From positions 1 through 45,605 of the IMG/VR virus record IMGVR_UViG_3300009183_000135: DNA of 45,605 nt; one strand, written 5' to 3'. Shown piece after piece: positions 22,540 to 32,700 of the stretch. The translations under genes and the position numbers were made by a program. Each line of letters starts with the position of its first letter. Positions within the stretch are counted from its first letter, which is position 1. This DNA is from a virus. The notes under the pieces were generated by a model. It made no database searches. It saw only the letters and a list, made by a program, of their open reading frames with translations, and was not told the origin of the DNA.

Positions 22540-24396
22540 ATGGCAGGAAATCCAAAAGACGAAGGTAGTGCTAAAGAACTTAAAGAAACCGTTGATAGTT
22601 TAGGGTCACCTATTGAAAAAATATTAGACTCTATCGGTAACATGTACCAACAGGCCGATAAACTAAATAATTCTTTTGTTCAGGGTAGAACCAGATTAGA
22701 TGAAATGAACGATGCGGTTTCTAGAGCGGCCGCAGGAGTTATTAGATTAGGTGGAGATATTAATGATGTTTCAAACACTATGGCAAAAATTGCCGAAGGT
22801 TCGAGACGAAATGTTATTGCAACTGAAGACCAAGTTAGTAAATTATATGCCGCGTCTACAGTATTAGGTGTTGGGGCTAAAGAATTGGTTGATTCTTTTT
22901 CAAAAGTTGGGTATGAAACATCTCAAATTGGACCAAATTTAGAAAAATCTATTGAATATGTTCAAAGTATTGGTTTGAATGCTAGAACTGTAATGACCGA
23001 TGTTGCTAATAACATGGAGTTAATGAATAGATTTAACTTTAACGATGGTGTTCAGGGGTTAACTAAAATGGCGGCTCAAGCTTCAATGTTAAGATTTGAC
23101 ATGAAAACTACCGCTGAATTTGCTAATAAAGTTATAGACCCTGAAGGTGCTATTAACATGGCGGCATCATTCCAAAGATTAGGATTAGCTGTTGGACAAT
23201 TAGGTGACCCGTTTGCCTTAATGAATGATGCAATTAACGACCCAGGTGCATTACAAGACAGTTTAATCAAAGCCACAAAACAATTTACTGAATTTGACGA
23301 AAAAAGCAAATCGTTTAAAATAAATCCACAAGGTGTATTAACATTAAGAGAAATGTCTAAAGAGACGGGTATCTCTTATGAACAACTTACAAAATCAGCT
23401 TTAGCTGCTGCAGATTTAGATAAAAGAGTTTCGGCCATTAATCCTTCATTGAAATTTAAAGACGAAGAAGATAAACAATTCTTCGCCAATATGGCAACAA
23501 TGAAAGATGGTGAGTATGTTGTACAACTTAAAGACGATGAAACTGGTAAAGTTGAAACCAAAAAATTAGGTGATATTACTCAGGACGAAATGGAAAAGTT
23601 AAGGGAACAACAGGCTAATGCTCCCAAAACTTTAGAAGAAATTCAAACAAGTCAATTAGATGTATTAAAAAACATCCAACGAGCAATTGAGGGTAATGTC
23701 GCCAAAGCAACTTATGGTGTTGCGGGGTCTTCTGCGATTAGAGGTAATTTATTAGGAGCAGATAGAATTACAAGGTCACTTAGTAAAGCGGTTGATACAA
23801 CTGTTCCTGGTAGCGCGGTAATAACAGAAAAAGTTAATGACGCTATTAAAGAAATGAGAGATTTATATGTTGCGAATACTTCAGGTAAGTTAAGTAATGA
23901 GGATTTATCTAAAAAAGTTAAAGCAATTGAGGAAGGTATTACAAATACTGCGAGTGGTATGGGTAATAAAGGTATGGAAGCACTTAAAGATATTCTTCAA
24001 AAAACTAACCAAGGTGTTACTGGTTCAAGTACTATTGAAAAAGAATTCAAAAAATATTCTGAAGAACTTTTAACTGCGGTAGGAAGACCAACAACTTCCG
24101 CAGCTAGTGCGGTTAAATCAAAATCAGCCGCCACAACACAAAAACCAATATCTCTTACAGATGTTTTAGGGGAAAGAACTGTAAGTCGAAATGCTAGTTT
24201 AACAAATACTGAAAGTAAAACTACAACAAGTAAAATTGAGTTTGGTGAGTTTAAAATTACTATAGATACCCCGCCAGGAACTACACTAACACAACAACAA
24301 TTAAATGCGATTTTTAACAGTGACCAATTTAAACAATATGTTTTAAGTTTATCTGACACAAAATCAAATAAAGGTCAAGGTGTTGTCTCATATTAA
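22540..24396 (+). CDS. Tape measure protein (gp29-like role)
   Basis: 618 residues, close in length to T4 gp29 (590). The sequence is mostly long amphipathic helices with few aromatics (ELKETVDSLGSPIEKILDSI, NDAVSRAAAGVIRLG, MNMEL-type repeats) and Ala/Gln-rich stretches. There is a charged central segment (KDEEDKQFF) and a Thr/Ser/Ala-rich region near 520-560. It comes directly after the chaperone pair, the fixed position of tape-measure genes, and before the baseplate genes. It is expected to fill the tube lumen and set tail length. The identification depends on position and composition. Confidence 0.7.
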   Translation: MAGNPKDEGSAKELKETVDSLGSPIEKILDSIGNMYQQADKLNNSFVQGRTRLDEMNDAVSRAAAGVIRLGGDINDVSNTMAKIAEGSRRNVIATEDQVSKLYAASTVLGVGAKELVDSFSKVGYETSQIGPNLEKSIEYVQSIGLNARTVMTDVANNMELMNRFNFNDGVQGLTKMAAQASMLRFDMKTTAEFANKVIDPEGAINMAASFQRLGLAVGQLGDPFALMNDAINDPGALQDSLIKATKQFTEFDEKSKSFKINPQGVLTLREMSKETGISYEQLTKSALAAADLDKRVSAINPSLKFKDEEDKQFFANMATMKDGEYVVQLKDDETGKVETKKLGDITQDEMEKLREQQANAPKTLEEIQTSQLDVLKNIQRAIEGNVAKATYGVAGSSAIRGNLLGADRITRSLSKAVDTTVPGSAVITEKVNDAIKEMRDLYVANTSGKLSNEDLSKKVKAIEEGITNTASGMGNKGMEALKDILQKTNQGVTGSSTIEKEFKKYSEELLTAVGRPTTSAASAVKSKSAATTQKPISLTDVLGERTVSRNASLTNTESKTTTSKIEFGEFKITIDTPPGTTLTQQQLNAIFNSDQFKQYVLSLSDTKSNKGQGVVSY

Positions 24397-24418
24397 TGAT
24401 AAAAAATTACCTTTAACC

Positions 24419-24425
24419 TATTTAT
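24419..24425 (+). promoter_or_regulatory. TATTTAT late-promoter-like element
   Basis: TATTTATT, 14 nt before the ATG at 24440, at the head of the overlapping baseplate operon (24440-37132). Confidence 0.45.
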
Positions 24426-24439
24426 TAAGAAAAGTATAA

Positions 24440-27400
24440 ATGGGGAGTCCATTAGATTATATTAGCACAGAGGGGTTTAGAAAAAAACTAATCACCAGGA
24501 ATTTAGTACCTTATGCTAAATCTCCTAACCCCGCCACGCCACCTACAACTTACGAGGTGATTCAATCGGATTATGCGGTAGTTGATAGTCCTGATGGATT
24601 AATTGATACTACATTTTTTGCGGACAAACAATACCCACTAAATAGATGGGGTAATGATGGTGGATATGAATTGGCACCAGATATTAGTGGTAACTTAAAT
24701 ACAACTTCAAATCAAGGGGAGTATGGCCCTGGACAACAAGATGCTCATATTGTTGATACGGGATATGCTGCAACACAAATATGGAAACCACTTAATGCTT
24801 ACTCAACAAGTAATACCTTTGATGCGGGTGAAGCGGTTACAACATTAGAAATTGTATATCCTGATGGCGGTAGAATACCAAATGGTCAACCATACCCAAC
24901 AATTATCAATCCTTCATCTTATACACCACTTTCAATTTTATTAAATCCAGACCCACAAGGTAGTAATGGTTTATTAAGTGCGGATTCATATATTGCTCGA
25001 TTAGGTGCAAAAACACTTAAGAAAGAGTTTCAAGAAAGAATAGGTAGAGCGATTATTAGAGAAACAATAGGTCGTGCTAATTTTTTAAATGTTAACAGTA
25101 GTACTAATCTTGTTAATATATTAACAGGTAATGTTCCTTTAATTGAGCCAAATTATCAAATTACAGTTCCATCTAATCCTGTTTCGGCATCTGCAGATTT
25201 CTTACTTAGATTGGGTGGTAGTGTTGCTCCATTCTCATTAATTCCAGGTTCTTATTTTGACCCAAATGTTAACCCTGCACAACCAACAACAATTGGACAA
25301 TCGTTACTTGCAAATCCAATTGCAGCAGCAGGTAATTTTGTAAGTAACTTATTAGGTGCTGGTAAGACTGGTACACAAATATTTTATAACAATACAGGTG
25401 CGGGGCAAAAATCTTTGTTGTGGAAAAATATTAACTACAACAGATATAAGCCAAATTACGACAGAACATTACTTGATAGATTAGGTGGTGCTATTGTTGG
25501 TACAGAAACAAATAATTCTAATTTTTATGTTGGGTCAACAAGTTCTGACCCTTCAAGAGTATTCTCACCAAGTAGAGCGTTACCTGTTGACTCATTTGGT
25601 AATGAACAACAATCTCCTGTTTATGGTCCATCAGAATTAGCTCAACTATATGAAGGTCCAAGTAAAGAAATTCGTTTAGGTGCTAATGGTCCGACATATA
25701 GTAATGGTGGTGGTATTGAAGGTGGATTCACATGGGTGTCACCAAAATACAAAGGTAATGCTGGTAAGAAAGTTGGTATTGGTGGTGAAATAATCAGAGA
25801 AGATTCTGACTTTAAACCATCATCATATAATTCAACTGAATCAACAGAAAGAACATTTAAACAAGGTTCTATTCTTGATAAAACACAAAGAATTGTTGAC
25901 AGCCAACCACAAGGTGGTAAACGATTACAACATGTTGGTAATGCGATTGACCAAGTTAGTAAAGTATTCAATGACGGATATACTGAAATGACAAAAGGTT
26001 CAAGAGTTTTAACTTATGTTGGGGCAATTGGACAAGAAGTTGGTACTGAATACTGTAGAGTATTTGCCAAAGACATTCCGTATCTTCAATATAATGACCT
26101 TCAAAAAACTGATGGTATTACAACTGAAGGTAGAAGATTTTCATATTCTGTGTTAGATAAAACATATAATCTTAATATCGCTCCAAACAAACAAGAAGGG
26201 GGTCAAGACTCAACAAATTTAATTGGAAGTTATAATAATGCTTATGCTAAAAAATATATGTTCTCATTAGAAAATTTAGCATGGGCAACTTCAAATACAC
26301 CAGGATTTTCTGTTTCAGATTTACCTGTTTGTGAAAGAGGACCTAACGGTGGTAGAGTTATGTGGTTCCCTCCATATGGGTTAACATTTAGTGAAACAGT
26401 TACTGCCAATTGGAATGCGAATGATTTCTTAGGAAGACCTGAACCAATCTACACCTATAAAAATACAAGTAGAAGTGGTAGTTTAACTTGGAAAATTGTT
26501 GTTGACCATCCGTCAGTATTAAATGTTATTGTTAATAAAGTGTTGGCAAATGAAACTAATAAAGTTAGAGTTGATAGTATTTTAGATTCATTCTTTGCGG
26601 GATGTAGAAAATATGATTTATACGAATTGGCTAAAAAATATTATACTATTAGTCCAAACGATTTATTTCAAATTCAACAAGCAATTTCTTCAAAAGAAGT
26701 TACTAAAGAACAAATGCAATACGCTGTTAGTACTGTAACTACAATACCACAAGTTGCTGGTAACAATGGTGATGGAGGTACTAACAAAGATTATTTTACA
26801 AAATATAAAAACATTGGATTTTATTTTTCAAATGATTATCCAAAACCTAAAACATCTCCAAACTATACTGAAATGTATACGGAATATATTGGTGAACAAC
26901 CAACATATTCAAAAAAATCAAATGGGGTTCAATTAGATGAATTTTATAATACAGTAGTTAATCCTAACTATGATATTGCACAACAGTTGGCAATTGACTT
27001 GGCATCACAATTTAAAAATAATCCTGATGGTACTGTAACAATTACTATAGATTCGAGTTGTTCTGCACCTGCAACACAATCGTATAATAAAGAATTGGCA
27101 ACACGAAGAATTAACTCTGTTATTAGATTTTTTGCTGAAAACTCAAGTACAAGTCAATATATTAAAGAAAAAAGATTAATTGTTAATAGTGGTAAAAACT
27201 TTGGAGAAAACACATCCTCACAACCTTTAAAATCTAAAACCGCGTCAAAACCATATTCAATTGACGGAATGTCGCCAGGTACAACTGTAAACTGTACTGA
27301 TAATGATGGGAAAGCTGTTGGTGGGGATACTCAAGCAGTTTCTCACGAAATATATACAACAAATGCAATGGCATGTAGAAGAGCGTATATTTCTGATATA

Positions 27401-29458
27401 CAATCAACATTGAGTGCTCCTCAACCACAACCTGTCCCTAAAAAAACAACTGTAGTTACAGGTAATGTTGTTACAACAACTGAAGTACAACCTGTTATTG
27501 AGAATGTAGTAGTACCTAAGGATAATATTAGTAAAAGAGTTTTAAGGGCTTTATTATCTGAATGTGATTATTTTGAAACCATAAAAGAGGAGACTCCTAT
27601 GGTTTATGATAATCTTAGAGATAAATTAAAATTTTTCCAACCAGCATTTCACTCAATTACGCCCGAAGGTCTTAACTCAAGGTTAACATTCTTACAACAA
27701 TGTATGAGACCTGGAGACACAATACCTACAGTTAAAGGTAGTGTTGGTGGTAAACCAATTTTACAATATAACAACGCAACCAACACAGCTTTTGGTGCAC
27801 CGCCAGTATTAGTATTAAGAGTTGGGGATTTTTATAATACTAAAATTATTCCAACTAACTTAAGTTTCCAATATGAGTCATTGGATTTGAATCCTGAAGG
27901 TATTGGTGTTCAACCTATGATTGCAAATGTTACCCTTTCATTTAATTTTGTTGGTGGTAGTGGATTAAAAGAATCTGTTGATAAACTACAAAATGCGTTA
28001 ACGTTTAATTATTATGCAAATACTGAAATTTATGACGATAGAGCAGACCCTACGGATACAAGTTATAAAGTAATTGATAAAGATTTCTTACAATTTGCAG
28101 CGGCTAACAATATTGCACCACCAACTGTTAACCAAGCGCAACCAAACAACGGACAAACAAATGAAACTACTATTGGTACTATTATTACTAATAATATTGT
28201 TGAAACAGGACAGACTGGAACTATAAGTTATAGTACTTTCATGGACAAATTACGTGATGAAACTCAAACGTATTTTACAAATGTTGTAAATAAAAATAGA
28301 GAGACGGTCAATCAATATAATAACGCCTTACGTCAACAATGGATGTTAGAAAGAACTTATACTGATGGTAAATTTATGATTGTGGAAAATGATACCCCAC
28401 AAACAGTTTTATTTGGTAAACCATATAACACTGAAAAAAGAATTGATACAATATTTGAACAATTGATTACCGATATTAAGGCGGGTAACGAAGGGTTTAT
28501 ACAATTTATTTCAAACCCATCTAAAAACTTTTCATCAAGACTAATTAATCAAGTTAAAGAAAATTACTCATCAATTGTTAAGAATAAAAAAGGAACTTAT
28601 CAAAATGCGGTAACTAACATAACTCAAAGTATGGTAAATGTACAACAAAGTTATATTGGGTATATTGCAAGAGCTAATACTGTTCCATATTTCGCACCAG
28701 GAAAAACTGGTACAGGTACTGACGGATACCAACAAAAAAATGGTACGGTTAGAAGTTTTGTTTTATTACCGACAACAGAGGTTGATACAAATTCACAAGG
28801 TGCTTCGGACACTTTAATTGAATTAGTTAATGATATTAAAAAAATTAAAAGTGGTATAACGGCATTTAATGCGGTTACTATGAGTACTAATAGTTTTACA
28901 TATACAGGAAACAAACAAACATATAGTGGTATTTTAGTTTTTGAATCACCTTATAAGTTACCTGCAGGTCAAGAAGTGTTTGTTCCGTTTAGTAGATTAC
29001 CCTTATTTGATGGTAACAGTAGTTTTACATTTAGAAGAGTTTATATGATTGTTTCTGATGATGTGGTTGATGATAAAAAATATCAAACCTTTAAAAATGC
29101 GATGATTGGTAATATAATTAACAATACAGGTATTATTGGTAAAGGTTCCGATAATATAAGTGAAGTGTTTGATGCGTATTGGGATAAAATTGCTAAACCA
29201 GCCTTTGTTGAAGAAAATAGTATTACTAAAGAGTTTATAACTTATATGGAAAAAGAAAAACTAAAAGATTTCTTAAAGTACACACCATACTCAACTAAGA
29301 AAAGAATGTTTAGTTATACAACTGAAGGAGCTAATTCTGACGGACAAGTTGCGTTAATTAAAGGTTTAGGTGCGACTCAAAATCAAAACACAAATAATAA
29401 AACATGGAATGATGAAATATCAAACGATGTATATATATCAAAAGCAAAACTTAACTAA
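24440..29458 (+). CDS. Giant baseplate / tail-tube initiator protein with an OmpA-like insert
   Basis: 1672 residues. A block near residues 610-720 (MFSLENLAWATSNTPGF, GPNGGRVMWFPPYGL, TYKNTSRSGSLTWKIVVDHPS) and one near 1130-1190 (LSFQYESLDLNPEGIGVQP, NVTLSFNFVGGSGL) look like baseplate hub or tube-initiator domains. Between them, about residues 860-990, is a stretch similar to OmpA C-terminal peptidoglycan-binding domains (QSYNKELATRRINSVIRFF, later AMACRRAYI). The diaminopimelate-contacting Asp of OmpA appears to be Gln here, the Arg pair is kept. The long C-terminal part is helical. The stop overlaps the next ATG. Likely a central baseplate component contacting the cell wall; exact equivalence to T4 gp48/gp54/gp27 is unclear. 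Confidence 0.65.
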   Translation: MGSPLDYISTEGFRKKLITRNLVPYAKSPNPATPPTTYEVIQSDYAVVDSPDGLIDTTFFADKQYPLNRWGNDGGYELAPDISGNLNTTSNQGEYGPGQQDAHIVDTGYAATQIWKPLNAYSTSNTFDAGEAVTTLEIVYPDGGRIPNGQPYPTIINPSSYTPLSILLNPDPQGSNGLLSADSYIARLGAKTLKKEFQERIGRAIIRETIGRANFLNVNSSTNLVNILTGNVPLIEPNYQITVPSNPVSASADFLLRLGGSVAPFSLIPGSYFDPNVNPAQPTTIGQSLLANPIAAAGNFVSNLLGAGKTGTQIFYNNTGAGQKSLLWKNINYNRYKPNYDRTLLDRLGGAIVGTETNNSNFYVGSTSSDPSRVFSPSRALPVDSFGNEQQSPVYGPSELAQLYEGPSKEIRLGANGPTYSNGGGIEGGFTWVSPKYKGNAGKKVGIGGEIIREDSDFKPSSYNSTESTERTFKQGSILDKTQRIVDSQPQGGKRLQHVGNAIDQVSKVFNDGYTEMTKGSRVLTYVGAIGQEVGTEYCRVFAKDIPYLQYNDLQKTDGITTEGRRFSYSVLDKTYNLNIAPNKQEGGQDSTNLIGSYNNAYAKKYMFSLENLAWATSNTPGFSVSDLPVCERGPNGGRVMWFPPYGLTFSETVTANWNANDFLGRPEPIYTYKNTSRSGSLTWKIVVDHPSVLNVIVNKVLANETNKVRVDSILDSFFAGCRKYDLYELAKKYYTISPNDLFQIQQAISSKEVTKEQMQYAVSTVTTIPQVAGNNGDGGTNKDYFTKYKNIGFYFSNDYPKPKTSPNYTEMYTEYIGEQPTYSKKSNGVQLDEFYNTVVNPNYDIAQQLAIDLASQFKNNPDGTVTITIDSSCSAPATQSYNKELATRRINSVIRFFAENSSTSQYIKEKRLIVNSGKNFGENTSSQPLKSKTASKPYSIDGMSPGTTVNCTDNDGKAVGGDTQAVSHEIYTTNAMACRRAYISDIQSTLSAPQPQPVPKKTTVVTGNVVTTTEVQPVIENVVVPKDNISKRVLRALLSECDYFETIKEETPMVYDNLRDKLKFFQPAFHSITPEGLNSRLTFLQQCMRPGDTIPTVKGSVGGKPILQYNNATNTAFGAPPVLVLRVGDFYNTKIIPTNLSFQYESLDLNPEGIGVQPMIANVTLSFNFVGGSGLKESVDKLQNALTFNYYANTEIYDDRADPTDTSYKVIDKDFLQFAAANNIAPPTVNQAQPNNGQTNETTIGTIITNNIVETGQTGTISYSTFMDKLRDETQTYFTNVVNKNRETVNQYNNALRQQWMLERTYTDGKFMIVENDTPQTVLFGKPYNTEKRIDTIFEQLITDIKAGNEGFIQFISNPSKNFSSRLINQVKENYSSIVKNKKGTYQNAVTNITQSMVNVQQSYIGYIARANTVPYFAPGKTGTGTDGYQQKNGTVRSFVLLPTTEVDTNSQGASDTLIELVNDIKKIKSGITAFNAVTMSTNSFTYTGNKQTYSGILVFESPYKLPAGQEVFVPFSRLPLFDGNSSFTFRRVYMIVSDDVVDDKKYQTFKNAMIGNIINNTGIIGKGSDNISEVFDAYWDKIAKPAFVEENSITKEFITYMEKEKLKDFLKYTPYSTKKRMFSYTTEGANSDGQVALIKGLGATQNQNTNNKTWNDEISNDVYISKAKLN

Positions 29459-29781
29459 TGGCGTATCAATATTGGAATAGATATAGTGACTTTCTCATTA
29501 ATGGGGAACAAACTGTTGTGCCTTTTGTACCAATACCTCAAAAGCCAACAGATAAATCCTACATATATAAAGTTGCTAGAAGTAGATTAGATGTTGTATC
29601 TCAAGAGTATTATAATTCACCATATTTTGGTTGGTTAATATTACAGGCAAATCCACAATTTGGTGGGTTAGAGAACTACATATATGATGGTGCGGTATTG
29701 ATTATTCCTTATCCTCTACTACCTTCATTACAAGACTATAAAGCGGCTTTAGCTGATTATTTTTATTATTATGGCAGGTAA
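29458..29781 (+). CDS. gp53: Baseplate wedge protein, gp53/LysM-like
   Basis: 107 residues. YWNRYSDFLINGEQTVVPFV at the N-terminus, then SRLDVVSQEYYNSPYFGWLILQANP and YIYDGAVLIIPYPLL, is the small LysM-like fold found in T4 gp53-type wedge proteins. It shares bases with both neighbours (overlaps of 1 and 11 nt), so it is translated with the two giant baseplate proteins. It probably bridges baseplate parts. Confidence 0.7.
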   Translation: MAYQYWNRYSDFLINGEQTVVPFVPIPQKPTDKSYIYKVARSRLDVVSQEYYNSPYFGWLILQANPQFGGLENYIYDGAVLIIPYPLLPSLQDYKAALADYFYYYGR

Positions 29782-32700
29782 CACACCAGGAGACAACAGT
29801 GGAAACATATTAGTTGAGTTTGACTACAATAATATTATTGTTGTTGACCCAAACAAGACTATTGATGCTTTCGGAAATATTCGTGAAAGATTGGTTGACC
29901 ATGAAAAATTGGTTATGTATGCCAACCTTGAAGCTGAAGTTGTACCAAGAACTAAACTATCTGTAGGTGGAAGTCCTGAAGATAGAATTAGGATTGTATC
30001 GGTTGCTAAAATGAATTTCTTAAGACCAACCGAAGGTACAAACTTAACCACAGGTTATTACGATGAATTAACGGGAAAGAACTCTGTAAATGGATTAGGT
30101 GATAATCAATTAAATATTCAAAACATTGACCCAAATGACGGTACCAAACCGTATCAAAAAGTAACGGTTAATAATCCTGGTAATACCTCAACAGATAACG
30201 GATTGTTAGGTATTACAAATATTAATGTAACAACAAACACTTCATTTATTCCAACAGTTACAATGGAATTAGAAGATATTCAAGGTAGAGCTCTATTCCA
30301 ATTAGGAGATAATTCACCATACGCAGCCTTTTTTAATTTACCATATTGTCCATTTTATTTAACACTAAAAGGTTATTATGGTCAAGCGGTAAAGTATCAA
30401 CTAAATCTAAAAACATTTAATGCTAGGTTTAATTCGTTTAGTGGTAACTACCAAGTTACGTTAGAATTTATTGGATACAAATTTAACATACTTAACGAGA
30501 TTTCAATGGGTCATTTACTTGCTGCCCCACACATGTACAGTACAAGATTTGATATTTCTAAATCAACTACTTCATCTGAAGCTCCAAATAAAAATGTTGA
30601 ATCTGGAACAAAACAAACAGGTGCAATATCAAAAGAATCTACAAATAGTTCAAACAACGTAGTCACTCAAATTGTTAGTGAGAAAGGTTACCAAAAAGTT
30701 GTTGAAGTTTATAGTGAATACAAAGCCAAAGGATTAATCGCTCCTGATTTTCCTGAAATAACATTTGCTCAATTAATGAATAAACTTGAAACTTTTGAGC
30801 AAACAGTAATTAATTCTTACACTAAAGTAGATGTTGAACCTTTAACAAACATTAGAACATATAAAGAAACATTACAAAATTATTATAACGATGTTTATGG
30901 TGGTGAAAAGTCTTGGTTCAATACATACTTAAACCCAAAGCCAATAGTATTAAAAGATAAATCTTACGTTTTTACTTTTAAAGATAACATATTAAAAGAC
31001 CCAACGGCAAAACAATCTGCAAAAACATTGTTAAGTGGGTATACTACTGAGTATAATAAATTGCTGGCGGAAAATCCTACTTTAGGATTAACGGGACCAT
31101 CACCAGTTAAAAATAGTATTACAAACGATACAATGTTAATTAATGTTGTTTTGGATGATATTGATTTGGAAAAAACTACAGTTGAACAACTTGGAATATT
31201 ATCTCCAACAACTGCAGATACAAATTCAGTTAAAATTTATTTGGAGGGAGTTTTAAAACCAACAATGGAAAAATTGGCAACAGACGACACAAATAAATCA
31301 GGTAATCTTGTTTTTAGCCCTTTGTTTACTTTTGCAACCACGACAGGAGCTTTTAACGGAACTCCAAGATTTGAAGAATTAATTCGCCAAATGGAGGCAG
31401 AAGCAAATAGACAATTAACTCAATATGAAACTGCATTAACCGCAGATTTTGCTAAAAAAATTGAAGACACGACAATTGGATTTGGATTTAAACCTACAGT
31501 TAGAAATATTTGTGCAGTTATTATGGCGTCAGCCGAGGCGTTTATTAGATTGTTAGATGATACACATACAACCGCTTGGAATGTAAAATATGACCCTGTT
31601 AGAAAAAGTGCGATATTAGATAACACATCTTCAGCGCCTGGTACAGATACAAGAGATAACCTTAATATAAGTCAAAAATCTTTAAATGAAAATCAAGGGT
31701 TATCAACTGCTCAAATACCTGTATACCCTTGGCCTCAGTTTTTTGTTGAAACACCTAATGATAAAAAGGGTAGATTCCAATTAAAATATATTGCAGACCC
31801 ATCAGTTGTTAATTTAACTAAAGGTTATTTATATGACAAATGGCCTGAAGTAGAATTTGTTGAAGAATATATGAGAGGATTAACTCAAAAGTTTAATCCA
31901 CCAATTGCTGCGGTTCCAACAGATAGCCAATCAACTACAAACATTATTAATTTAAATGCTATTGAATACCCTTCAACAGGTATTGCATATCTTAATAAAG
32001 AAGAAATTAAATTTTTCTATGAGATTTGGGAAAGACAATTTTTAACCGCTAACTATAATGGTTTTATTAGGGCAAATTCTAATCAACTAAATCAATTAAC
32101 AAATTTAGTACTTAGTTCAGAAACAAGTAATATTGTTACAAGTTTAGGGGTAAGCTCACCTTATTTAACTTTGAAGTTAAAAAACTATAATTTAACTGCA
32201 GAGAATTACAAAGCCAGTTTGGAAAATTTTTCAAACCAAGGTACAGGTAGGGCGTACCAAGAATTTATTAGAGATTTTTATGTTACACCTTATATAAAAA
32301 ATATTACAGAAAATTCTTTTAATATTTTAAGTATTGGTGATTTAGGTAAAGAACCACAACTAAGTACTAAATCTGAGGCTTTAGAACAATTAGTTAAATC
32401 TGCAAGTAACACACCTTTAATTATTGATACATATCCGTTTACTAACCCAACATGGGTTTCGGGTAATATGAGTTTAAGTGATAGTAGTTCAAGAGATTCG
32501 GTTTATAATACAACAAATGTTTTAAAAGTTTTTAAACCAAGAACGGTAATTTCAAACTTTGAAAGTGTGTACGATTATACAACTAATAGGCCTGTTACAA
32601 ATTTTTCATATTTGAAAGTTTCAAATCCAACCACTGAAATTGTTGCAACAAATCTAACAGTATTTTATGACACCAGAAAAAATCCTGAAATTTTTATACC

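Noticed and set aside
23997-24359. Antisense open frame of 120 codons inside the tape-measure gene
   Set aside because: It is the shadow of a low-complexity coding region, has no leader element or recognisable product, and the sense frame is well supported.
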